A stretch of 64,000 bases of DNA. Origin: Sphingobacteriales bacterium (GTDB lineage: Bacteria; Bacteroidota; Bacteroidia; Chitinophagales; UBA2359). Location of the stretch: assembly GCA_016718845.1 (NCBI GenBank), contig JADKCK010000108.1, forward strand, positions 1 through 64,000. Direction: 5' to 3'. Every line of letters begins with the position of its first letter. Position 1 is the stretch's first letter. A program made the position numbers and the translations under genes. Below, piece by piece: positions 10,997 to 20,068 of the stretch. Below the pieces are notes generated by a model. That model worked only from the letters and a program-made list of their open reading frames with translations, had not been told where the DNA came from and did no database searches.

Positions 10997-11503
10997 TTAG
11001 GTTGTTTGTTCGGTAGGTTTTAGTTCTTCAAAAAAGCCTGTGTCGTAGTTTTTGCGCACATTGTACCAATTAAAATATCGCCCGTTCATGGCAATATATA
11101 CCCCTACGGGCAAGGTTTGCACAAATGCTAAGGCACTACCAAGGTTAAAAAACCCATCCGATGCACCAAATTTATAGGGTATCATAGCGCCTGTCACCAC
11201 AATTGTTTTGGCAATGTTGGCAGCGGCAATTATTTCGGCAGTTTTTACCATGGTGTCGGTTCCGTGCGTAATAACAATTTTGTCTTCCGAGCATTTTTCG
11301 CAATTATGTGCAATTAAGTCTCTGTCTTCGTCTGTCATTTCCAAACTATCAATCATCATTAGTGTTCTGATATTGAGGTCTAGTTTACAACGACCAATAT
11401 TAAAAATCTCGGGCAGATGAGTATCTTTAAAGTATAACTGACCACGCATCATATCATACTCTTTGTCGAATGTGCCGCCAGTAACATAAATCCGAATAGG
11501 CAT
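10997..11503 (-). CDS. Short asparaginase-domain protein
   Basis: 168 residues, matching only the N-terminal catalytic domain of L-asparaginases (full enzymes are about 330 residues). It keeps both catalytic threonine regions: YVTGGTFDKEY (Thr11) and ITHGTDTM (Thr82, Asp83). It also has VTGAMIPYKFGASDGFFN, typical of the short single-domain group found in proteobacteria and Bacteroidota. Amide hydrolysis in the cytoplasm is the expected activity, but the substrate of the short forms is not well known. No signal peptide. It ends about 120 nt upstream of the WD40 gene on the same strand. Confidence 0.85.
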   Translation of the reverse strand: MPIRIYVTGGTFDKEYDMMRGQLYFKDTHLPEIFNIGRCKLDLNIRTLMMIDSLEMTDEDRDLIAHNCEKCSEDKIVITHGTDTMVKTAEIIAAANIAKTIVVTGAMIPYKFGASDGFFNLGSALAFVQTLPVGVYIAMNGRYFNWYNVRKNYDTGFFEELKPTEQTT

Positions 11504-11672
11504 TGTTTTATTAGTTATAAATGGTAAATTGTAAATTATTTTAGCACTAGCTCAATTTGTGTAATTATTAGCAAAGTATTTTAGCTTGGCTCAGCGTAAC
11601 ACCATTAGATAATGCCACAAAGCAACCTTTTGGTACTTTTGTGCGTTTAAGGATATACATAAACAGCCATAC

Positions 11673-12093
11673 ATGAAACGTTTTTCTTTATTTTTAGCCG
11701 TAAGTTTTTCATTCTCTTTTTTTTTATTGTTGGGTTGCGACAAAACCAACGAGACTTTTGTTTCGCTACGCATCCAAAACAACACACCTTACCAAATTAA
11801 CACAATACGTATTAACACCACACACATAGCCGAGCAACACTCCGAAAACCACGTATTTAGCAATATTGCGCCCAATGCCACTTCCAAACAGTTCGATTTT
11901 TCGTTTTTTAATCGGCTTTGTTATGCCGTTCAAATAAGTGCTCAAGCCAACACATCGTTACTTGCCAATATTGAGCAAAACCCCAATAGATTGTTTGTTT
12001 GATGATTTGCTCGATGGGGGTAAATATGTCCTCAAAATCAATCAAATTAACTTATCAAACAGCAGCCTCGATGTGCAATTAGTAGCCGAGTAA
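11673..12093 (+). CDS. Small lipoprotein of unknown function (one frameshift near the end)
   Basis: A lipoprotein signal (MKRFSLFLAVSFSFSFFLLLGC, Cys22) is followed by about 115 residues of beta-rich sequence with no domain that I recognise (VSLRIQNNTPYQINTIRI looks like the first strands of a small beta sandwich). The open frame stops at 12002, but the next frame carries on without a gap as DDLLDGGKYVLKINQ to LDVQLVAE and a TAA at 12091. The 421-nt length is one base over a multiple of three, so a single extra base near 11995 explains the break. Likely anchored in the outer or inner membrane facing the periplasm. Confidence 0.65.
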
Positions 12094-12153
12094 TTTAGGG
12101 AGATAATTGGCAAAAATGCAATTAATAATTAATAATCAATAATTACTAATCGG

Positions 12154-12606
12154 TTACTCTTTATTTTTGCTATCTATTACAATTGTTACAGGTCCATCGT
12201 TTAGCAATGCCACTTTCATATCTGCCCCAAACTCGCCTGTTTGCACTTTGGTGTTTAGGTGTGTTTGCAGCATTGCCACAAACTGTTGGTATAAAGGTAT
12301 GGCTATGTTGGGTTTAGCCGCTTTGATAAACGAGGGGCGGTTGCCTTTTCGGGTAGATGCGTGCAGCGTAAATTGGCTTACTACCAATAGCTCGCCATTT
12401 ATATCCATCACCGATAGGTTCATTAAACCCTGTTCGTCGCCAAAAATGCGCATGTTTATGGTTTTTTTTATTAACCATTCAATATCTTCGGTGTTATCGG
12501 CATCTTCTATGCCCAATAACAACAGCAAACCTGTTTTAATTTCGGACTTTACGATGCCCCCAATGCTTACCGATGCCCAACTTACTCGCTGTATAACAAG
12601 CCGCAT
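12154..12606 (-). CDS. dtd: D-aminoacyl-tRNA deacylase
   Basis: 150 residues, the usual length of DTD. It hydrolyses D-amino acids wrongly attached to tRNA and also Gly-tRNA(Ala), in the cytoplasm. The start MRLVIQRVSWASVSI (12606) is chosen over an ATG nine codons upstream because family members begin exactly here. The two signature motifs are present: SQFTLHAST (about residues 77-85) and NDGPVTI near the C-terminus (the Gly-cisPro-like dimer motif region). A TATCTTTG -7 box lies 25 nt upstream. It is followed on the plus strand side by the lipoprotein gene, convergent. Confidence 0.95.
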   Translation of the reverse strand: MRLVIQRVSWASVSIGGIVKSEIKTGLLLLLGIEDADNTEDIEWLIKKTINMRIFGDEQGLMNLSVMDINGELLVVSQFTLHASTRKGNRPSFIKAAKPNIAIPLYQQFVAMLQTHLNTKVQTGEFGADMKVALLNDGPVTIVIDSKNKE

Positions 12607-12630
12607 AAACCATTGTTTTGTGTTAAGGCG

Positions 12631-12638
12631 CAAAGATA
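12631..12638 (-). promoter_or_regulatory. -7 box (TATCTTTG) for dtd
   Basis: TATCTTTGC on the minus strand, 25 nt before the dtd start, fits TAnnTTTG. Its place just upstream also supports the shorter dtd start. Confidence 0.5.
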
Positions 12639-12723
12639 CGCCAAAAAAAACAAAAATAGGACAACCTTTTGAGTTATCCTATTTTTAGTGTAGTTGAGTT
12701 GTGTAAAAAGCGGAGTTATGTCC

Positions 12724-13218
12724 TTATTTTTTCTTGCGTTGTTTGCGGTTTTTCTCGAAATCGTCAAATTTCTTTTGTTGGTCGGTGCTTAATATAGCGC
12801 GAACATCGGTTACGGCTTTTCTGCCCAATTCGGTATTTTTTGCTAAAAAACCATTTTTGTCGGTTTCTTTCATGGGTTTAAGAGCAGCCAAATCGTTGTA
12901 AAACTTAAGGCTCAAATCGCGAGCTTTTACTTTTTGTTCGTCGGTCAAACCAACTATTTTATCTAGTTCTTTCAAACGAAGCTCGGTCATTTGCTCAGGT
13001 GTAAAATCTGTTTTAGTAGGATTTTTAACACCTTTTTCGCGCACTACACCTTTGGCTTGTTCGGGTGCAACTTCGGTTTTTTTAGCACCTTTGTCTTTCT
13101 TGTCTTTTTTGGTTTCTTTTACGGTTTCTTTTTGGTTACCGTTAGCCTCTTGAGCTACAACTGGCTGGGCAATATAGCAGAAACCTGCAAATGCTAATAG
13201 CAAAACTAATTTTTTCAT
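12724..13218 (-). CDS. Spy/CpxP-like periplasmic protein (DUF4890-like)
   Basis: 164 residues. The start at 13218 gives the signal peptide MKKLVLLLAFAGFCYIAQ; a longer open frame upstream has no sense as protein. A very Lys/Glu-rich segment (~30-75) is followed by a helical part: LKELDKIVGLTDEQKVKARDL and VTDVRAILSTDQQKKFDDFE, the LTxxQ-type repeats of Spy/CpxP/LTXXQ proteins. It ends in a basic tail (KNRKQRKKK). Relatives are periplasmic chaperones or envelope-stress proteins; that role here is inferred. Gene divergent from the E2 gene. Confidence 0.7.
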   Translation of the reverse strand: MKKLVLLLAFAGFCYIAQPVVAQEANGNQKETVKETKKDKKDKGAKKTEVAPEQAKGVVREKGVKNPTKTDFTPEQMTELRLKELDKIVGLTDEQKVKARDLSLKFYNDLAALKPMKETDKNGFLAKNTELGRKAVTDVRAILSTDQQKKFDDFEKNRKQRKKK

Positions 13219-13547
13219 TGTTGATGAGATTGGGAGAATGTTAGTTAAAAATTGTTGTTGTTGCGAAATAACGTTTTTTAGACGCTTAAAGTATTTGTAA
13301 GGTTTAATCGGGCTGTTATTTTTTTTGTGTTTTTTTAGCCGCATTTTTGCTTTGCTTACAAACAAATAGACTTGTAAAGCAATGCAAGGTTTAAAACTGG
13401 GTGCAAAAATACTTAAAATTGCCAAGAAATGTAAATTTGATGCCAAATTATTTTTCAAAACCCAAAAAAAACGTACCTTTGTTGCCGTAAAATAGCTTTT
13501 GGTTAATGCCATTAGCCAAGTATACAATCAAATTATTCATAAACTTT
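13219..13547. other. Divergent intergenic region
   Basis: 329 bp between the Spy-like gene (minus) and the E2 gene (plus). It is AT-rich and holds the -7 box at 13474-13481 for E2. An ATG at 13506, in frame with E2, would add 14 residues not seen in the family. Nothing else is recognisable. Confidence 0.5.
13474..13481 (+). promoter_or_regulatory. -7 box (TACCTTTG) for the E2 gene
   Basis: TACCTTTG is an exact TAnnTTTG match, 66 nt before the start codon at 13548. No clear -33 element. Confidence 0.5.
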
Positions 13548-14915
13548 ATGGCACTTGTCGAATTGCTGATGCCCAAATTGGGCGAAAGTGTAACCGAAGC
13601 GACTATTTTGGAGTGGCTAAAAAAAGAAGGCGATATGATTGCCGAAGAAGATTCGGTATTGCGTATTGCCACCGATAAGGTAGACTCCGATGTACCCTCG
13701 CCTTATAGCGGATTGCTAACCAAGATACTTTTTCAGGTAGATGCGGTTGTAAGTATATTAACGCCCATCGCACTCATCGAAACCGAACCTAATGCAGCTA
13801 CCACAGGCGGCTCTACCGACAACCGCAGCCAAGTAGTTGAAACTGTAGCTCAACCACAAAAACAGTTGCTGCAAGCCACCATCGAACAACCTAAGCCAAG
13901 CACAGCCAATCGTTTTTACTCGCCTTTGGTGCTAAATATAGCCCGCGAAGAAGGTATTGACATGAACGAGCTAGAAGGCATTGAAGGTACAGGCTCGGAG
14001 GGTAGGGTATCCAAAAAAGATATTTTGGCATACGTTGAACAACGAAAAAATGCACCTGTAAGCATCAAACAAACTGTTAAAGAGCAAGTTGCTGATGAGC
14101 AAGTAGCACCTATTGCACAACCTCAAATACAAATACAAACGGTTTCGGCAACACCCGCAGTAATCAGTCCAACTACTATAAAACCGCCAACAATTGCATT
14201 ACAAGAGGGCGACGAAGTAGTACAAATGGACCGTATGCGCCGCATGATTGCCGAACACATGGTTATGTCGAAACACGTATCGCCACACGTTACCTCTTTT
14301 ATCGAGGTAGATGTAACCAATATGGTACTTTGGCGAAACAAAATAAAAGACGGGTTTAAAAAACGCGAAGGCGAAAACATTACCTTTACACCCGTTTTTG
14401 TAGAGGCTGTAGCAAAAGCGCTCAAAAAGTTCCCCTACGTAAATGCCTCTATTGATGGCACTAATGTAATACTGCGCAAAAATATTAATATTGGCATGGC
14501 CACAGCCACTAACACAGGCAACCTAATAGTATCGGTTATTAAAAATGCCGACTACAAAAACCTGATGGGCTTAACCAAAGAAATTAACGACTTGGCTAAC
14601 CGAGGGCGTATTGGCAAACTTAAACCCGACGAAACCCAAAACGGCACCTTTACACTTACCAACGTAGGTAGCGTTGGCAGCATGATGGGAACCCCCATTA
14701 TCAACCAACCGCAAGTTGCTATCTTAGCCACAGGCATCATCAAAAAGAAACCCGTTGTGCTAGAAACAGCAGCAGGCGATGTGATTGCTATCCGACACAT
14801 GATGTTTATGTCGCTATCCTACGACCACCGAATTGTTGACGGGGCTATAGGTGGTAGGTTTTTAAAAGAAGTTGCCGACCTACTCGAAGCCTTTGACATA
14901 AACCGAGAGGTATAA
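13548..14915 (+). CDS. 2-oxoacid dehydrogenase E2 (dihydrolipoamide acyltransferase)
   Basis: 455 residues. It carries the acyl group in a pyruvate, 2-oxoglutarate or branched-chain 2-oxoacid dehydrogenase complex in the cytoplasm. The order is: lipoyl domain (1-80) with the lipoylated Lys44 in RIATDKVDSD; a Pro/Gln-rich linker; E3/E1-binding domain (~130-170, SPLVLNIAREEGID and GSEGRVSKKDI); a second linker; and the catalytic domain (~220-455) with the active-site His427 and Asp431 in SYDHRIVDG. The start at 13548 (MALVELLMPKLGESV) fits the family. One lipoyl domain and the sequence between domains fit the branched-chain/odhB-like types better than PDH E2, but the exact substrate cannot be set. 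No E1 or E3 gene is nearby, as is common in Bacteroidota. Confidence 0.92.
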   Translation: MALVELLMPKLGESVTEATILEWLKKEGDMIAEEDSVLRIATDKVDSDVPSPYSGLLTKILFQVDAVVSILTPIALIETEPNAATTGGSTDNRSQVVETVAQPQKQLLQATIEQPKPSTANRFYSPLVLNIAREEGIDMNELEGIEGTGSEGRVSKKDILAYVEQRKNAPVSIKQTVKEQVADEQVAPIAQPQIQIQTVSATPAVISPTTIKPPTIALQEGDEVVQMDRMRRMIAEHMVMSKHVSPHVTSFIEVDVTNMVLWRNKIKDGFKKREGENITFTPVFVEAVAKALKKFPYVNASIDGTNVILRKNINIGMATATNTGNLIVSVIKNADYKNLMGLTKEINDLANRGRIGKLKPDETQNGTFTLTNVGSVGSMMGTPIINQPQVAILATGIIKKKPVVLETAAGDVIAIRHMMFMSLSYDHRIVDGAIGGRFLKEVADLLEAFDINREV

Positions 14916-14933
14916 CAAATGCCTATTAAATAC

Positions 14934-14971
14934 AAAAAAACGGAAAACCCACTAAGGTTTTCCGTTTTTTT
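14934..14971. terminator. Terminator of the E2 gene
   Basis: AAAAAAACGGAAAACCC / GGTTTTCCGTTTTTTT hairpin with a 5-nt loop, 18 nt after the E2 stop, with A/T runs on both sides. Confidence 0.9.
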
Positions 14972-14975
14972 GTTG

Positions 14976-14983
14976 TACTTTTG
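14976..14983 (+). promoter_or_regulatory. -7 box (TACTTTTG) for the SDR gene
   Basis: TACTTTTG stands directly after the E2 terminator and 22 nt before the SDR start at 15006, so the SDR gene is its own transcription unit. Confidence 0.5.
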
Positions 14984-15005
14984 TACCAAATAAACACACT
15001 ACATC

Positions 15006-15859
15006 ATGCAAAAAAACGCATTTACAAACGCCATTGTTATCATTACAGGTGCTGCATCGGGCATTGGGCAACAACTATGCCTACAAGCCGCACAACGCGG
15101 TGCACAAGTAATTGGTGCCGATATAAACGAACAAGGATTGCAAGAAACCCAAAACTTGGCAAAAACCCAAAATCTCAACATCCAAACACACCGCTTAGAC
15201 GTAGGCAACGCCACCGATATTGAACAATTTGCCGCCCAAATACTACCTACCCTAAACAACCAAAAACTTATTTTGATTAACAACGCAGGCGTAGCACTAG
15301 CAAGCGGGCATTTGAACACACCAACCTAACCGACTTCGAATGGCTACTAAACATCAATCTATGGGGCGTTATCCGAATGACCAAAGCTTTTTATCCCTAT
15401 TTTATAGCCCAACAACAAGGGCATATCGTAAACATATCAAGTGTGTTTGGGCTTGCAGGCATTAGCTCGCAAAGCGCCTACTGCACCGCCAAATTTGGCG
15501 TGCGGGGCTTTACCGAAACCCTACGTATGGAACTATCGGGCACCAACATACACACTACCTTACGTAACCCCAAGGTGGCGTAAAACCAATATCGCAAAAA
15601 TGCACCCGCCAAAGGTAACTTTATAACCAACGAAATGCAAAAAAAAGGTGTCGAAAGTTTTGAAAAAGTAGCCCAAACTACCGCCCACAAAGCCGCCCAA
15701 CTAATTTTAGATGCCATAGAAAAACGCAAAAAACGCCTGGTTATTGGCTTAAATGGCTATGCACTCGATTGGCTAACACGCCTTTTGCCCGTTGCTTATA
15801 CCAGCATCATCGAAAAACAATTAAACAAAACCTTCGATAATCCCTACAAAAAACAATAA
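15006..15859 (+). CDS. Short-chain dehydrogenase/reductase (two frameshifts)
   Basis: About 284 residues of a classical SDR. The Rossmann motif TGAASGIG (~15-22), NNAG (~93), catalytic Ser in NISSVFG and the YCTAK tetrad (Tyr and Lys) are all present, as is the C-terminal part (VIGLNGYALDWLTRLLP) usual in this SDR subgroup that ends in a hydrophobic segment. The first frame stops at 15329, the second runs about 15305-15583 and the third from about 15590 to the TAA at 15857, so there are two indels (about 15308 and 15570). With all catalytic residues present and the sequence continuous across frames, a sequencing error is more likely than decay. NAD(P)-dependent oxidoreductase; the substrate is unknown. 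Confidence 0.8.
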
Positions 15860-15988
15860 ACCCAAGCAAATACGCTGCATTTGGCTGTCCGCTGCAGGCT
15901 TCAGTGTCTTTTTGGTTCGGCGCTGTCCGCTTTCGCCACTTCACAACATCCCACACACCCACCACCATCACAACATCGCCACTTCACT

Positions 15989-18845
15989 CTACACCCCCAA
16001 CAACACAAAACCCGACCATGCCTTGGGCGTAGTATGTGCCTGCTGTATCAATTGGCGTTTTGCTTGGCTCAAAGCCCTATTGTACGGTTCGTGATGCGTA
16101 AGTATTTCTCGAAACAAATTTTCGGTTAGCCTTGCCGACTCCTCGTCGTATACCTTAAATAAGGTGTAGATAATGTTTTTAGCACCCGCATACAAAAATC
16201 CTCTGTTGATAGCCATCATGCCCTCGCCGCGTATCATCTGTCCAATACCACTTTCGCAACAACTCAACACCACCAAATCTGCCCTAAGTTCAAGGTGATA
16301 CGTTTCGGCAATATACAACATGCCATCTTCGGTTGAGTTAGCATCGTCTTGCGGTGCCAACAAAATACCCGACAGTTCGGGGTGTTTTTTGTTCAATACA
16401 CCATGTGCCGCAATGTGCAAATACTTGTATTGAGCGCTGTGTTTCTTAAAGTTTTCTTCCGATGCATCTTGGTGCAAAAACAATTGTGCCGATGCTTGGG
16501 TGTTGCCCAAACAAAGCAGCAATATTTGTTAGCTCTACTTCCGAAAAAATCAACTCGCTGTATTGTATCCCCGACCGATTAACTGATACCGCACTTTTGT
16601 TGTTACTATTTGTTTTGGCGGTATAAACGGGCGCAAATCCACCAAAAGTGTCGGATAGCAAACTGCGCCTTTTTTGGCAGATGGTTTCGTACAACAAAGT
16701 AGCCGAATAATGATAGCTAATATCGTATTGCTGTAACACATAAGGCAACTCGTTGTAGGGCGTATCCCAATCTTGGGGGCTGCTCAATAATGCCTCGAAG
16801 GGCAAATAACACAATTCGTTGTCGGGTATAATTACCAAATGCTGCACATTAGGCAGGTGTTGTGTAATAATTTGCAAAGGTTTTGTAGCAAAATTTGGTA
16901 TAGTTCGTAACCAATCTCTACATAATCATCTTGGTTATGACAATTTATCGAGTCCATAAACTCCTCGATTTGTGCTTTAAAATTGCTGGGCAAGGGTAAG
17001 CGCATTGCCTCAAAATGCGCAGCCGTTACCACAAACACAAACAAGCAATTGGCAGTTACCATATAGCTTATCAAAGCTGTTTGGGTTTGTGTAGCCAACC
17101 ATACCTGCAAATCGGCTACCGATGTAGTGCCAATGCTGTATTTTAAGTAGTGATAATTAGGGTTAGTAGTTTCGAGGTGTTGCAACAACTGTTCGTATGC
17201 CTTGTACAAATCAAAATGTTGGGCTTGCCATTGGTTTAGGCGTTGTGTATCGGGGGCAGATAAGGCCCGTTCTTGCATCATCTTTTCGTCTAAAACCGAC
17301 AAACGCTGCCTTATACTTTTTTCTTTTTCTATTAAAGATGGGTCGATATTGGCAATTAGTTTGGCTTCGGCATCTTTAATGGCATTTAATAGCAACACCG
17401 ATTTACTTTTTCGGCAAAATTAAACGCCTGATAACCAATAATCGAGTTGCTGTGTATGCTCGTACAACTCTATGCAAATACTAACTGTTTGCTGCAAAGT
17501 GCTTATCCCATTTTGTGCCAACACCAACTTTGCCCCATCTAACCTATAGCCTCTGCGTAGCTCGTCGATAAGTAAAGTGGCTGTTTGGGCGTGCTCAAAA
17601 GCAGCGTTTAGGGTGGCTAAATGCCTATCAAGCAAATATTGTTGGTACAAAACCTTACTTTTAAGTTCAAGGGTTTGCAATAATCTAACAGGCTCGGGGC
17701 TGTTAAACAAATCAATGGCTTGCAAACTGTTGCTTTGGCTACCCGACAAAACACGCAATGCTTGGTCGCAAAACGATAAGGTGTTTTGGTACTCTTTTTG
17801 CTCAAAATAACACTGGGCAATGTGCAGGTAATTGGTGGCTATGTCGGAGTGATGCGGTGCAAACAAACCCAAACGAATATCGAGCGATTGTTGCAAACAA
17901 GCCAAAGCAGCATTTATTTGCTTTTGATACAAAAAACACATGCCCATATTGCTTAGGGTATTGGCATAAAAAGGATGTTTTTGTTCGTTTAGGGCATCGC
18001 GTATGGCTATTGTTTTGTCGAAATACTGGTTGGCTTCGGCATACTTCATCTGACGCAAAAAACAAAGCCCCATATTGTTGTACAAATTGGCAAGTAGCAC
18101 ATGGTTCTCGCCGTATTGTTGCTGCCTAAGTTGCAACGATTTTTGCAAATACTGCAACGACATATCGTATTTGCTTGCCTTAGTATAACACAAACCAATG
18201 TTGTTGTAAATAGTTGCCAACAACGCCACCGGTTGCGGCTGTGTGTCTACAATTAGGCTTTCGGCTTTTGATAGTTAAACAACTCTTTGTCGTGGTCGCC
18301 GGTTTTGTTATATAGCCAGCCAATGTTATTGCCTCAGATTTGCCAACTCGTTTTGAGCATCAAGTTGTAGGTATATCTGCAAAGCAGCCTCGTAGTTAGC
18401 AAGGGCTTGAGTAAAGTTTTCTTGCTGATTATAGGCATACCCCAAATTAATGTGTACCTTTGCCAAAGTTTGGGGCTTATGTATCTGCCCAAAACAAGTA
18501 ATGGCTTGTTTAAAATGCGGAATGGCTTGCTCGGTTTGGTTGCTAATGGTATAGCAATAGGCTAAATTTTGATGCACATCTGCCAATAATTCTTTATCTT
18601 GTTCGTTGTATTGTATGCTCAAATCTAAGGCATTGTTAAAATAAACAAGCGCTTCGGCGGTTTGCTTTTGCTCGAGCAATATCGCAGCCATTAAATTGTT
18701 TACTTTTATAGCCCTCATGCGGTGTAAGTGTTTGGCTGTTTAATAGCTTTTGGCAAAGATGCGTGGCATCTTCCAATTCATCTTGTAGCAATAATTGCTC
18801 GATTTGCTCAATGAGCGTGTTGTTTTGTGGTTTAATAGGGTGCAT
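15989..18845 (-). CDS. TPR-CHAT protein (caspase-like peptidase domain), frames interrupted
   Basis: About 950 residues. The N-terminal two thirds (18845-17420) are tetratricopeptide repeats (for example YNNIGLCYTKASKYDMSL, LSNMGMCFLYQKQINAAL), about 10-12 of them. A helical linker (about 17400-16880) precedes a C-terminal CHAT domain (about 16870-15989). The CHAT catalytic pair is intact: His in LHIAAHGVLN and Cys in VVLSCCESGIG; ILLAPQDD and FVLLGV at the end also fit. CHAT domains are caspase/separase-fold cysteine peptidases, and some TPR-CHAT proteins act as triggered proteases in bacterial immunity. No signal peptide, so cytoplasmic. Breaks near 18715, 18330-18235, 17410, 16870 and 16510 are probably single-base errors. 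The gene is divergent from the Cys-rich secreted protein (168 bp between starts). No type III CRISPR or gasdermin gene is nearby. Confidence 0.82.
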
Positions 18846-19013
18846 AGGTAGATAGATGTATGTAGCTAATTGCTTGTGGTATTAGATACCAAAGCAAGAA
18901 AAGGTTTAGCACTAAAAAGTTTTTTTAAAAAAAAGTTGTTTATAGGTAACGTTTTGTAACACACTAAGAATATACTGCTTAAATTTGTACCCAATCTAAA
19001 AATTAATTTTCCC

Positions 19014-19719
19014 ATGAACCAGAAATTGTTTTTCTTTTTCCATCTTGTTGTTGTGTTATGTATGGCAAGCACCAACAATCTTTTTGCTCAAAGACCGCCA
19101 AGAGTGAGTAGCAATCCCGAACTAAACAAGCAAGTGAACTTAGTAACACAGCAGCCAGTTAAAGGCAGGTTAGATGTAGATACCCGAACACTAAAAAGAG
19201 GGTAAAAATGGTGTGCCAAACCCTAAAACAGGTAAATTGTTAGTGGCTGTTGTAAAAAAAGGACAAATTGTTAGCTGGGAGGTAGAAACAACCGCCCAAA
19301 ACGGCAAAGCTACTGCCCGCACTGCCGCCGCTACCACTTTTAAAGCCACTGCCACGCAACAATACAAACTTAACCCCAAAGCGAAAACACAAACTGCCAG
19401 CAACGCAACAGCCAACGATATACCCAAAGCAAACGCACGTGGTATTAAGGCTAATAACTGCACAACTATCACCTGCGAAGAATGTTTTAAATTTTCTAGC
19501 GATTGCGAACAATGTAAAAAGTGCCCTTCGTTGGGGGTAAAAGACCCACCTATATTGGTATCCGAGGGCAATGGCGTTATTATTGATGATGATATTGAAC
19601 AACAATATGCTATCACTAATTGGTCGGATAATTACACCATCATTAGCACCTACTCGTATAGCTACACCCCTTATGTAACCATTATATCGCCACAAATGTT
19701 TAACAGCATGGGTTGGTAA
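19014..19719 (+). CDS. Secreted protein of unknown function with a Cys cluster (one frameshift)
   Basis: About 234 residues. Signal peptide MNQKLFFFFHLVVVLCMAST; then a basic region (VSSNPELNKQVNLVTQQPVK); an Ala/Thr/Lys-rich stretch (~100-135); a cysteine cluster (TITCEECFKF, CEQCKKCPS; six Cys in about 23 residues); and a Tyr/Ser-rich end (STYSYSYTPYVTIIS). The first frame stops at 19203 and the second continues from there to the TAA at 19717; total length is one base over a multiple of three, so one indel is enough. I do not recognise a family. The gene is divergent from the TPR-CHAT gene and followed by its own terminator. Confidence 0.6.
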
Positions 19720-19744
19720 TTAGCCCCCAATTTTGTTATCAACT

Positions 19745-19778
19745 AACTACCGTTTGTATTACCACAAACGGTAGTTTT
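19745..19778 (+). terminator. Terminator of the Cys-cluster gene
   Basis: Perfect 13-bp stem AACTACCGTTTGT / ACAAACGGTAGTT with a 6-nt loop and a T run, 25 nt after the stop at 19719. Confidence 0.85.
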
Positions 19779-19869
19779 GCCTAGCTAAAATTAGACACAA
19801 AAGTAAACATCTTTTGCTTAAAGTTGTAACTTTACACCCAATAAATGCGCTACAGGCTTCAGTCTGTCC

Positions 19870-20068
19870 ACATCACCACATCGAAACATCACCACATCGA
19901 AACATCGCCACATCGCCACATCCCCACATCGCCACATCACAACATCGCCACATCACAACATCGCCACATCACAACATCGCCACATCCCCACATCACCACA
20001 TCCCCACATCACCACATCCCCACATCCCCACATCCCCACATCCCCACATCCCCCACATCCCCACATCC
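19870..20068 (+). repeat. 8-bp tandem satellite array (ACATCNCC)n
   Basis: About 24 head-to-tail copies of an 8-mer ACATCNCC (variants CGCC, CCCC, CACC, CACA, CGAA). The array is perfect in phase from 19870 to 20045; then one unit has an extra C, followed by one normal and one partial unit. It ends exactly at the ATG (20069) of the monooxygenase gene. Because 8 is not a multiple of 3, the array is open in all three plus frames, giving His/Pro/Ser/Thr peptides, and one such frame (from 19814) runs in phase into the monooxygenase. A weak TAACTTTA box lies at 19827. A short degenerate stretch with the same words occurs at about 15945-15990. There is no CRISPR-like spacer structure. Confidence 0.9.

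Noticed and set aside
15989..18845. Type III-E CRISPR (Craspase) locus from the TPR-CHAT gene
   Set aside because: No gRAMP/Cas7-11 gene, Cas1 or repeat array within the window; TPR-CHAT proteins occur widely without CRISPR.
19870..20068. CRISPR-like array
   Set aside because: Units are 8 bp with no unique spacers; it is a simple satellite.
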